Positions 25,824 through 33,824 of a stretch of 64,000 nucleotides of DNA are shown piece by piece (position 1 is the first letter of the stretch; every line of letters starts with the position of its first letter). Origin of the DNA: G963676095 sp963676095 (GTDB taxonomy: Bacteria > Bacteroidota > Bacteroidia > Bacteroidales > Prolixibacteraceae); the NCBI GenBank assembly GCA_963676095.1, contig OY781040.1:4092001-4156000 (forward strand), in the 5' to 3' direction. The notes under the pieces were generated by a model. It was not told where the DNA came from and ran no database searches. It was given only the letters and a program-made list of their open reading frames with translations. A program made the position numbers and the translations under genes.

Positions 25824-28241
25824 ATGTTTCAGTATTATTTAAAAATGGCACTGAGAAATCAGGCAAAAAATAAACTCTTTTCGTTGGTTAATGTGCTCGG
25901 CCTTTCAGTCGGCCTGGCAGTAACAGTACTGATTATAAACTATGTGGCCTTCGAATTCAGTTTCGATAAAATGCACTGGAAACGTGACCGGATTTACCGG
26001 GTTGAAAGCCGTTTTTATGAGGGCGACCGGTTGACAGACGACTGGGCAACGAGTTCATTTGGCTATGGAAGTGCCATCAGTAAAGAAATGACCGGTGTGG
26101 AAGATTTTGTTCGCATTGGCGTTCACAATACAGAACAAATTGTTTCGTACCATGAAAAACGGAGCCGGGAAACCGGAATTGCTTATACCGGTCCTTCTTT
26201 TTTTACTGTGTTCGATTTCAGGTTAAAAGAAGGCGATATCAACGATCAGCTAAAGCGTCCCAATACGGTTGTGATTACGCCGACTATTGCGCATCGTTTT
26301 TTTAATGATGACAACCCTATCGGTAAAATGTTGACGTTTGCTTCAGGAACGACTTTTTACGATTGTGAGGTAACCGGAGTCATCGAAGATTTCCCGGAAA
26401 ATTCGCATATCCGGTTCAATTATCTTATCTCGTACGAAACTTTGCCGGCATGGATGCGCGAATTTTGGTATTTGCATGAAGCATATACTTACCTGTTGCT
26501 TGCTCCCGGGAAAAATCCGCATGAAATTGAGGAACAGTTTCCGCGAATGGCCGAAAAGTACAAAACCGAAGAGGCATTGCGAAACAAAAAATGGGAAGTT
26601 ACACTGGTCCCGCTTGAAAAAATCCATCTGAATCCGCAAAAACAGTACGAACATGAAATAAAAGGCAACAAAAGGTCGCTGGTAACACTCATTTTTATTG
26701 CAATTGTAATTCTCATGACAGCCTGGATCAACTATATCAACCTGACTACTGCCCGGGCCATGGAGCGGGCGAAAGATGTCGGTATTCGTAAAGTATCCGG
26801 AGCTTTCAGGTCCCAGCTCATCCGGCAATACATGACCGAATCGTGGCTGGTAAATTCTATCGCGGTGGTAATGGCTGCCCTGCTTGTAATGATTTTAAGG
26901 CCTTTTTTCAACCGGATTATCGGTGAAAATACCGGACTTTTCATTCTGGTCCAACCCGTATTCTGGTTTTCTGCGCTGGCAGTCCTTACCTTTGGGATAC
27001 TGCTGTCGGGGTTTTATCCTGCATTTATCCTGACCAAAGTAAAACCATGCCTCATCCTAAAAGGAAACTATTTTAATTCGGGATCAGCCGGAACTACCCG
27101 CCGGGTTCTTGTTGTTTTCCAGTTTGCCGCTTCACTTTTTCTGATTTGCGGGACGTTTATTGTTTATAAACAAGTCCGTTTCATGCAAAAACAAGATCTG
27201 GGCGTACAGATCGACAGGACGATTGTTGTTAAATATCCGGTGACCCGCTCTGATCTGAACAATAAAATCCATCTGTTTGCCGAATATATGAAGCAACAGC
27301 CCAATATCAGGTCGGTTGCGCAGACCGGTTCAGTTCCCGGAATGGAAATAGCCAGCTTTGCATCCAACCGGTTACTGGGAGATGAGAACGGACAGAACCG
27401 CCTTTACGAAATGCTTGCCGTGGATGATCAATTTGTTGAAACATTCGGCTTGCACCTGTTGTCAGGGAGATCGTTTCAGAAAGGTTTTGGTAATGACTGG
27501 AACAGCTTGCTTGTCAACGAGTCGGCAATGTCCACCCTGGGGTTGAAGTCACCCGAAGAAGCCATTGGTCACAAGGTTTTGCTTGAAGGCTTGTCCGAAC
27601 CTGTAGCCATTATCGGGGTTGTCCAAAACTGGCATCAGCGCAGTCTTGAGAATGGCTATACCCCGGTGATGTTGATCCCAAACGGGAAAATAGGCTGGGT
27701 TCCCGGGCGGTTTATCGCAATAAAAACGGCGGGGACAAATTATGATACTGTGCTCAATCAGATCAGAAGCAGCTGGCAGTCATATTTCCCTGAATCGAGT
27801 TTTGACTACTTCTTCCTTGACAGCTTTTTTGATGCGCAGTACAAAGCGGACCGGCGATTCGGTCACATCGTCGGTATTTTTACCGTACTGGCATTTTTTA
27901 TTTCAGGATTAGGGCTTTGGGCCCTTGCAGCATTTACCGCATCGAAGAAGGTAAAGGAAGTGGGTGTTCGTAAAGTACTCGGTGCCCATAGCGGTAATAT
28001 TATTTACCTGTTTTCACGTGAAATTATTATACTCATTAGCCTTGCTTTGGTCATTGCAACACCGGCGTCGGTGCTGGTGATGAAGAACTGGCTGCAGAAT
28101 TATGCGTTCCGGACAACTATCAGCCCGTGGATTTATATTACGGGTGGAGTCGTCACTATTGGAATTGCCATGCTTACCATTCTTTGGCAAAGCTGGAAAG
28201 CAGCTACCAGGAACCCGGTAGTGGCGTTGAAGTACGAGTAA
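25824..28241 (+). CDS. FtsX/MacB-like ABC transporter permease 5
   Basis: 805 residues. N-terminal TM (about 20-42), periplasmic MacB_PCD-like domain, three TMs (about 290-410), TM near 435, second periplasmic domain and C-terminal FtsX half with KEVGVRKVLGAH. Unlike permeases 1-4 its C-terminal third is diverged (NWLQNYAFRTTISPWIYITG), and only the last 20 or so codons (WQSWKAATRNP, then VVALKYE) resemble the others. It starts 148 bp after permease 4. It is the typical CcmA-free ABC permease of this phylum; substrate unknown. Confidence 0.93.
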   Translation: MFQYYLKMALRNQAKNKLFSLVNVLGLSVGLAVTVLIINYVAFEFSFDKMHWKRDRIYRVESRFYEGDRLTDDWATSSFGYGSAISKEMTGVEDFVRIGVHNTEQIVSYHEKRSRETGIAYTGPSFFTVFDFRLKEGDINDQLKRPNTVVITPTIAHRFFNDDNPIGKMLTFASGTTFYDCEVTGVIEDFPENSHIRFNYLISYETLPAWMREFWYLHEAYTYLLLAPGKNPHEIEEQFPRMAEKYKTEEALRNKKWEVTLVPLEKIHLNPQKQYEHEIKGNKRSLVTLIFIAIVILMTAWINYINLTTARAMERAKDVGIRKVSGAFRSQLIRQYMTESWLVNSIAVVMAALLVMILRPFFNRIIGENTGLFILVQPVFWFSALAVLTFGILLSGFYPAFILTKVKPCLILKGNYFNSGSAGTTRRVLVVFQFAASLFLICGTFIVYKQVRFMQKQDLGVQIDRTIVVKYPVTRSDLNNKIHLFAEYMKQQPNIRSVAQTGSVPGMEIASFASNRLLGDENGQNRLYEMLAVDDQFVETFGLHLLSGRSFQKGFGNDWNSLLVNESAMSTLGLKSPEEAIGHKVLLEGLSEPVAIIGVVQNWHQRSLENGYTPVMLIPNGKIGWVPGRFIAIKTAGTNYDTVLNQIRSSWQSYFPESSFDYFFLDSFFDAQYKADRRFGHIVGIFTVLAFFISGLGLWALAAFTASKKVKEVGVRKVLGAHSGNIIYLFSREIIILISLALVIATPASVLVMKNWLQNYAFRTTISPWIYITGGVVTIGIAMLTILWQSWKAATRNPVVALKYE

Positions 28242-28261
28242 TATAATGAGTAATTAATAAT

Positions 28262-29740
28262 CAATGTCGTTTAGTTAAGAAAACGCTCTGAGGTGCGTTA
28301 TTTTAAAGGGATTTTGATAAAAAATAGTACTTTGAAAAGTTTGTAATTCTTGCCCTAATGATTATTTTGTAGGGGAATAAAGGGGGTAACCCAAGTAGAA
28401 ACAAAAAACCGGATTATCGGGAAACATTAACAGGACATATCGATGATGAAATTGATAAAGAACAATTTAGCAGCCGTTTTAAAGACGGCCAAGAAGGGGT
28501 ATTTACCCGTAAGAGAAAATTACCGATCAAAACGATAATCTTGTTGGTGCTCAAGTTTAAAAGTTCCATGCAGCGGGATTTGGACCGCTTCTTCAAGGAA
28601 GCCACCCAAAGCGACTTCAACATTAGGAAAGCGACCAAAGGCGCGTTCACTCAAGCCCGGGCAAAACTGAAGCCCGAGGCATTTAAGCATTTGAACGAAA
28701 TAGCCGTCAATGATTTTTATGAAGGTGCAGAATACTATGTGTGGCACAATATGCGGTTGCTGGCTGTTGATGGCACCCGGCTTGTATTGCCCAATCATCC
28801 AACAGTTGTTGAAGAGTTCGGTGTTCACCAATTTGGCCCAAAGGCCGACAGTCCGCGGTCGCTGGCCATGGGATCATTATTATACGACCCTTTAAATTTG
28901 ATAACGATCGATTCGCAAATAGCCCCTTACGCTTCAAGCGAGCGGGATTTATTGATGGAACATTTGGATAAGGTCAATGCTGGCGACATGTTGTTGCTCG
29001 ACCGGGGATATCCCAGCTTTTGGTTGCTGTTTTTATTGAAAGCCAGGGGTATTGAATTCTGCGTGCGCCTCAAAGAAGATTGGTGGTTGAAAGTGAAAGA
29101 CTTCACCGAAAGCACCGACAAAGAGAGAATTGTCACTTTTTCCCTTCCTAAAAAAGACAGGTCAAAACTGAAAGATTTCCCTCACATGTTGGATACAGAA
29201 ATAACGTGCAGGCTCATCAAAGTCGAACTCGAAAATGGGGACAAAGAGATACTATGCACATCGCTACTAGACGACAAAACATATCTTTACAGCGATTTTG
29301 AACAACTTTACCATTACCGGTGGAACGAAGAGGAGGCGTACAAGTTGTTGAAAAGCCGTATTGAACTGGAAGATTTCTCGGGTAAAACGGCCAAAGCCGT
29401 AAAACAGGATTTTCACGCCAAGGTATTTTTAATGACATTGAGCGCAGCTTATGCCCATCCAATTGAAGAAAAGGTGATTGCTGAATACGAAGCGGACAAA
29501 AACCGCAAACATGGCCAAAAAATTAACCGAACATATGCCCTTGCAACCACAATGGACATACTAGTGCCAACTTTTATCCACAAAAAATACAAGGAAGCCT
29601 TGCATGCTTTTGATTTATTGGTCTGGAACACCCGCGAAATCATAAGGTCCGGGCGAAGAAACCCCAGAAACAAAAAACAAAAGAAGCCGTACTCAATGAA
29701 TTACAAACGATTATAAATAATCACTAACTAAACGACATTG
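28262..29740 (+). mobile_element. IS4-family insertion sequence with 10-bp target duplication
   Basis: The ends are inverted repeats CAATGTCGTTTAGTTA (28262-28277) and TAACTAAACGACATTG (29725-29740), 16 bp perfect. Immediately outside, AATTAATAAT occurs on both sides (28252-28261 and 29741-29750), a 10-bp target-site duplication. The element is 1,479 bp and carries one transposase gene. Duplication length and transposase motifs fit IS4. It landed in the AT-rich spacer after permease 5, splitting the permease array without breaking an intact gene. Confidence 0.93.
28541..29716 (+). CDS. IS4-family transposase
   Basis: 391 residues from a TTG codon. The DDE transposase core is visible: first Asp in LLAVDGTRLVLP, second in MLLLDRGYPS, and the IS4 signature YHYRWNEEEAYKLLK, which fits Y-x2-R-x3-E-x6-K. 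The frame is open upstream to 28373 and that part reads like the usual N-terminus (GHIDDEIDKEQFSSRFKDG, then VFTRKRKLPIK), so the protein probably starts earlier. However, no ATG is available there: the only in-frame ATG (28358) is followed by TAG at 28370. Activity is therefore uncertain. Confidence 0.9.
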   Translation: MLVLKFKSSMQRDLDRFFKEATQSDFNIRKATKGAFTQARAKLKPEAFKHLNEIAVNDFYEGAEYYVWHNMRLLAVDGTRLVLPNHPTVVEEFGVHQFGPKADSPRSLAMGSLLYDPLNLITIDSQIAPYASSERDLLMEHLDKVNAGDMLLLDRGYPSFWLLFLLKARGIEFCVRLKEDWWLKVKDFTESTDKERIVTFSLPKKDRSKLKDFPHMLDTEITCRLIKVELENGDKEILCTSLLDDKTYLYSDFEQLYHYRWNEEEAYKLLKSRIELEDFSGKTAKAVKQDFHAKVFLMTLSAAYAHPIEEKVIAEYEADKNRKHGQKINRTYALATTMDILVPTFIHKKYKEALHAFDLLVWNTREIIRSGRRNPRNKKQKKPYSMNYKRL

Positions 29741-29750
29741 AATTAATAAT

Positions 29751-30095
29751 TAGAAATGAGTAATTGGAAGAACAATAAGAAATCCAAGGATTAATTATTC
29801 ATTACACATTACTAATTGAATTAAAGCCTTGAATTATGGTTGGAATGATTAGACATTCTTATCCGGATTATTTGATGTTTTTGAATTCTGATGCGCACCA
29901 GAAGAATAAAATGTACGCATAACTGAACGATCTGATGCGCATCAAAATATAATCTGATGCGCATCAGAATTCATCTTTATGCTGAAGTTTGGATAAAATC
30001 TCTTGTAATTCTGCCAATAATTACCCCGGCAATTCAGGAAAAAGACATTTCATTTTAAAGTGGATATTCGGGAAAAGGTGTCAAAATTTTTGATG
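29751..30095. other. Intergenic region with palindromic repeats
   Basis: 345 bp with no gene. The first 75 bp are AT-rich spacer repeats (TAATTATTCATTACACATTA-like) typical of the gaps after the permeases. The middle holds three copies of a GC-containing palindrome (separate entry). The last part leads into a decayed permease end. Confidence 0.6.
29887..29968. repeat. Three copies of palindrome TCTGATGCGCATCAGA
   Basis: Copies lie at 29887-29902 (one mismatch, GCACCAGA), 29931-29946 (ends ATCAAA) and 29953-29968 (perfect 16-bp palindrome). The outer copies are flanked by GAAT/ATTC so that GAATTCTGATGCGCA and TGCGCATCAGAATTC form a longer inverted repeat. Such a cluster could be a protein-binding array or a foldable element; nothing I know matches it. 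Confidence 0.75.
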
Positions 30096-30384
30096 ATCAT
30101 CGGAATAAAAAAGGTAATGGAAAGTTCGGAACGGTCGATTGTTTGATTATTCATTCCTCCAAAAGAATTTGCAGGCGGTATTTCTGGCTGCCCTGTTTTC
30201 TGTTCCGGCAACATATTATTTTATGGATCAATGGTTAAGTAACTACGCTTACCGGGTAAGTATTAACGGGTGGTTTTTTGTTTTTTCCTTTTTAACAGCA
30301 GCTGTTGTTGTCGTTTTAACCGTTTCTTTTTATTCATTAGAAACATCCCGCACAAATCCCGTGGAAGCGTTGAGATATGAATGA
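30096..30384 (+). pseudogene. Decayed permease C-terminal fragment
   Basis: From 30096 one frame reads IIGIKKVMESSERSIV and then stops, matching the IGIRKVxGA region of FtsX permeases. The +1 frame continues from 30139 as LFDYSFLQKNL, two TM segments and a normal permease ending (TSRTNPVEALRYE). The two pieces fit one gene broken by a single frameshift near 30138-30146, with everything upstream of the last about 95 codons lost. It is not the end of permease 5, which is intact before the IS. Confidence 0.75.
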
Positions 30385-30501
30385 TCCGGATTGTACTATT
30401 GGTTTTGTTTGTTTGGAATATTTGAAGTTTTACAAACTTTAAATTTGCTTGATCTCATCAAACAAATTGTCAGGCGGACTGTTAAAGGATTCAACAGATA
30501 G

Positions 30502-30518
30502 TGTAAAATATTTTTACA
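30502..30518. promoter_or_regulatory. 17-bp palindrome, likely NtrC-type activator site
   Basis: TGTAAAATATTTTTACA is a perfect inverted repeat (7-bp arms, 3-bp centre) and nearly equals the site at 11121-11137. It lies about 53 bp upstream of the -24 element at 30571. This makes the last permease a probable second target of the NtrC-like regulator. Confidence 0.6.
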
Positions 30519-30570
30519 GATAGTTATTGGCTGTTTTTTGTAATTGTTTGTATCGCAGTGATCTAATGAT

Positions 30571-30586
30571 TGGCACTTCAATTGAT
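30571..30586 (+). promoter_or_regulatory. Sigma-54-like promoter before permease 6
   Basis: TGGCAC-N5-TTGAT matches the sigma-54 consensus TGGCAC-N5-TTGCA except for A instead of C in the -12 GC. Transcription would begin around 30597, downstream of the possible start codon at 30592, so the ATG at 30643 is the likely start. Confidence 0.6.
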
Positions 30587-30642
30587 GTACATTGTTTGAC
30601 AGTGTTTTAAAATTTGGTTCTATCACCGTAAATGATCGTGCT

Positions 30643-33000
30643 ATGCCGTTGAAGTTAAAAGAATCCTTTCGGTTCCTGCGAAATAATAAATCGTTTACCG
30701 TATTGAATGTGACCGGTCTGGCATTTGGCTTTGCCTGTGCCATGCTGATCATCCTTCATGTTGGCAAGGAGCGTTATTATAATAGTCAGATCCCCGATTG
30801 TGGACAGGTTTTCCAACTTGTTCAAAAAAGTCCGGATTCCCCCTTGGGAAATACGACAATCAGTTATGCCCTGCCAATCCTGCTTGCAAACAATTATCCT
30901 GAAATTGAATATGCTGCGAGGACAGAAAATTTCAGTTATTTCAGTAATTGCGTTATATCGCTCCCTGCTTCCCCGGAAGGAAAGGTTACCCGGTTTAATG
31001 AGCCTTATTTTTATCTTGCAGACAAAGACATCTTCCGCATTATTCAGTATCCTTTTCTGGAAGGCTCCCGCGATAATGCATTGAATGAATTGAACTCGAT
31101 AGTCCTCTCAAAGGAGACTGCAAAGAAATATTTTGGGGATGGACAGGCTTTGGGAAGAACACTCGTTTTAAATAATGAAAAGGTTTTTAAGGTTACCGGG
31201 GTTGTGGATATTCCGACCTATGTCACGTTTAATTTTTCGGTGTTGGCCCCGCTAAATTCAATGCGTTCCGAATCTTATTTAAGCGGTTGGGACAGTAACG
31301 GAGAACCTTATTTTAAGTTGAAGAAGCATGTCGATTATCGAAGTTTTAATAAGAAGATAGAACACTTTTATAGCGAGTATAAGCCGGATGGCATTAATTC
31401 TCCGGAACGTTTGACCCTTTCCCTGGTACCGGTTACCGAACGCCGGTTATACTATAACAAAAACCCGCTGTACCTGCTTATTTTTATTGGGTTCGTGGTG
31501 TTGTCGGTGAGCATGCTGAATTATATAAACATGTCCACTTCTTTCATCAGCAAAAGGACTTCGGAGATAGCTATGAAGAGGATAGCCGGGGCGGGCAGGA
31601 AAGTGATCGGGTTACAGTTCCTGCAGGAAACAGCTTTGATTTGTTTTTTAGCTGTTATTGCCGGTATGGCTTTGACGTGGATCGGGATTCCTTTGTTTAA
31701 AATTCTTGTCGGATCTGATATCCTGCCTTTCTTTAAGGGTCACCTCCGGTTATTTTTTATTGCCGGTGCTGTTCTTTGGTTGTCTGTTACCCTGTTGGCG
31801 AGTATTTATCCTGCCCTTATCTTATCGGGGATAAGGCCGCTTGCTTTATTTTCCAAAAATCAGTCTCATGCCAGTCTCCGGGGGAAGAACGGGGTAATCA
31901 CGTTCCAGTTTGTTATTGCTGTTGTCCTGGTTATTCTGACGATAATGATTTACAGGCAATACAAATATATGGGCAGTATGCCACTCGGTTTCGATAATAA
32001 ACTGGTTATGGAGGTCCCTTTTAACAACGAGTTAAAAGAGAGCTACAGTAGCCTGAAAGAGGAGTTAAAACAAATACCTTCTGTAAAAGATGTCTGTGCC
32101 GCTTCGTCTATGCCTGCGGGCATCCCGAATCATTCGGGAGTCAGCTGGATCGATGACAAAGGGGTGAAGCAGGAAGATTCGTTTGCCTTTGCCATCGTCA
32201 GCGATGGTTATACACAGACCTTTGATATGCAGATGGCCCGGGGAAATGAATTTGTAAGCGACCGCCCCGATGACCTGACGGGGGTCCTCATTAACGAGAC
32301 GGCAGCCAAAAGGCTTGGCTTCGGGAATCCGGTGGGACAGGAAGTCTCATTCTGGGGGAGGGAAAACAGGATAATCGGGGTTGTTAAAGACTTCCAAAAC
32401 AATTATCTGTTCAACGGGATACAGCCGATGATTATATCAGCACATCCCCAAAATCAGCATTTTACCAAATACCTTTATGTAAGCATGCTGCCCGGCGATA
32501 TTGAAGGTACTATTAAGAAGATCGGGAAAACAGTCGACCGGTTTTCCATGGGGATGCCTTTCGAATATAATTTTACCAACGCCGAAGTTGAAGATTATAT
32601 CAATGAAATGAAACAACTGAGCAAAAGCTTTAGTTTTGCCAGCATCATATCGATTATCCTTGCAATTATGGGATTGGTCGCGTTGACTTATCATGCTACC
32701 CAGTCCAGGATCAAAGAGATTGGGATACGAAAGGTAAACGGGGCAAGGAGCCTCGAGGTTGTCAGTCTTTTGAACTGGTCGTTTTTGCGATGTGTCCTTC
32801 TTGCCTGGTTAATTGCCTGCCCTGTTGCGTGGTATATTATTATCCAGTTGTTAAAAGGTATTGGTAATAAAGCCAGTATCTCCTGGTCGATTTTTGTCGT
32901 CTCCGGGCTCATGGTCGGTCTGGCAGCCCTGTTAACCGTTAGCTGGCAAAGCTGGAAAGCTGCTTCCAAAAATCCGGTGGAAGCGTTGAGGTACGAATAA
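30643..33000 (+). CDS. FtsX/MacB-like ABC transporter permease 6
   Basis: 785 residues from ATG 30643; a longer frame from 30592 would place its start before the predicted transcription start. N-terminal TM (about 18-40), MacB_PCD-like domain, three TMs of the first FtsX half (KRTSEIAMKRIAGAG precedes them), TM near 430, second periplasmic domain and C-terminal FtsX half with KEIGIRKVNGAR. It ends WQSWKAASKNPVEALRYE but does not share the 168-bp cassette. It has its own sigma-54-like promoter and palindrome, so it can be switched on with the main operon despite the IS and the decayed fragment in between. Confidence 0.93.
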   Translation: MPLKLKESFRFLRNNKSFTVLNVTGLAFGFACAMLIILHVGKERYYNSQIPDCGQVFQLVQKSPDSPLGNTTISYALPILLANNYPEIEYAARTENFSYFSNCVISLPASPEGKVTRFNEPYFYLADKDIFRIIQYPFLEGSRDNALNELNSIVLSKETAKKYFGDGQALGRTLVLNNEKVFKVTGVVDIPTYVTFNFSVLAPLNSMRSESYLSGWDSNGEPYFKLKKHVDYRSFNKKIEHFYSEYKPDGINSPERLTLSLVPVTERRLYYNKNPLYLLIFIGFVVLSVSMLNYINMSTSFISKRTSEIAMKRIAGAGRKVIGLQFLQETALICFLAVIAGMALTWIGIPLFKILVGSDILPFFKGHLRLFFIAGAVLWLSVTLLASIYPALILSGIRPLALFSKNQSHASLRGKNGVITFQFVIAVVLVILTIMIYRQYKYMGSMPLGFDNKLVMEVPFNNELKESYSSLKEELKQIPSVKDVCAASSMPAGIPNHSGVSWIDDKGVKQEDSFAFAIVSDGYTQTFDMQMARGNEFVSDRPDDLTGVLINETAAKRLGFGNPVGQEVSFWGRENRIIGVVKDFQNNYLFNGIQPMIISAHPQNQHFTKYLYVSMLPGDIEGTIKKIGKTVDRFSMGMPFEYNFTNAEVEDYINEMKQLSKSFSFASIISIILAIMGLVALTYHATQSRIKEIGIRKVNGARSLEVVSLLNWSFLRCVLLAWLIACPVAWYIIIQLLKGIGNKASISWSIFVVSGLMVGLAALLTVSWQSWKAASKNPVEALRYE

Positions 33001-33049
33001 AATAATGAGTAATTAATAATTCGTACTGAGTAATTAGTCGCCACCTACT

Positions 33050-33250
33050 TTATCTTTCTTTTGCCGTGCCAGGTTCTGGCATGGCAACGGCCAGTATGAA
33101 ATAAAGAATTACCAGCAACGGGTTAAAGAATGTCAGCACCAGGTAAGCTACCCTGACCAGTAACGGATCAAGTTCCGGGTTAATATATTCGGATATACCT
33201 CCGCAAACTCCTGCTATTCTCTTGTTGTAAGATTTTGTTAATCGTTTCAT
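33050..33250 (-). CDS. Small PspC-domain membrane protein
   Basis: 66 residues, essentially only a PspC domain: RIAGVCGGISEYINPELDP, then a hydrophobic helix (LLVRVAYLVLTFFNPLLVIL) and the AVAMPEP end. PspC proteins sit in the inner membrane and are linked to envelope stress. It is the last gene of the minus-strand operon, 59 bp after the DUF4252 gene, and duplicates the domain found in the larger protein at 33825. Confidence 0.88.
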   Translation of the reverse strand: MKRLTKSYNKRIAGVCGGISEYINPELDPLLVRVAYLVLTFFNPLLVILYFILAVAMPEPGTAKER

Positions 33251-33309
33251 ATCGTTTCTGTTTTAATCATTCGACCATCTAACTATTTAATCATATTCTG
33301 CTCTTCTTA

Positions 33310-33804
33310 TCAGAAATCAAGAGACAATTTGGCTCCCATATGTTTAATACCTTCAGCATCGGTTATATCGAAATCGCCATAAAACGAGATCAGGAAACAA
33401 CGGCTGTCCTCGTCCTCTCCGGGAACAAGGATGTGAAATTCGGAAGCTTTCCTTTTATTGCCCATCATCCAGATCTCGGCATCGTCGTCCTGGTCGGTCG
33501 AATCCAGATGCTTACACACCGAAGACAACATGTCAGCTGTTTTTTTTGAAAATTCATTTCCTTTAAGGGTTCCTTTTTCAGGGTTGTAGGACATGAGCCT
33601 GATTTCGTGAATGTCGCCGTTAATATTTTTGCCTTCATCTTTCAGCTCGATGTTGAATGCATCCTGCAAATCTTTGGTGATGGCAAAGTAGGTAACGCCC
33701 GGTTTATTCTTAAACACGTCATACAGTCTGTCCGACCGGCTTTGGGCCGAAGCTGCTGTTACGGTCAGGAGCAACAGGCTAAAGATGAATACTTTTGTTT
33801 TCAT
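33310..33804 (-). CDS. DUF4252-like secreted protein
   Basis: 164 residues from ATG 33804, with signal peptide MKTKVFIFSLLLLTVTAASA. A longer start at 33828 overlaps the upstream stop as ATGA, which would favour translational coupling; either is possible. The mature part (SDRLYDVFKNKPGVTYFAIT, then EDEDSRCFLISFYGDFD) matches the DUF4252 pattern seen next to PspC genes in Bacteroidota. The function is unknown; it is probably periplasmic or lipid-facing and acts with the operon's envelope proteins. Confidence 0.8.
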   Translation of the reverse strand: MKTKVFIFSLLLLTVTAASAQSRSDRLYDVFKNKPGVTYFAITKDLQDAFNIELKDEGKNINGDIHEIRLMSYNPEKGTLKGNEFSKKTADMLSSVCKHLDSTDQDDDAEIWMMGNKRKASEFHILVPGEDEDSRCFLISFYGDFDITDAEGIKHMGAKLSLDF

Positions 33805-33824
33805 GTGTTTGTAAAATATTGAGA

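Noticed and set aside
28443..28500. ATG upstream of the transposase as its start
   Set aside because: It is in a different frame from the transposase core.
30592..30642. Upstream start for permease 6
   Set aside because: It lies before the predicted sigma-54 transcription start, and the protein begins normally at 30643 with MPLKLKESF.
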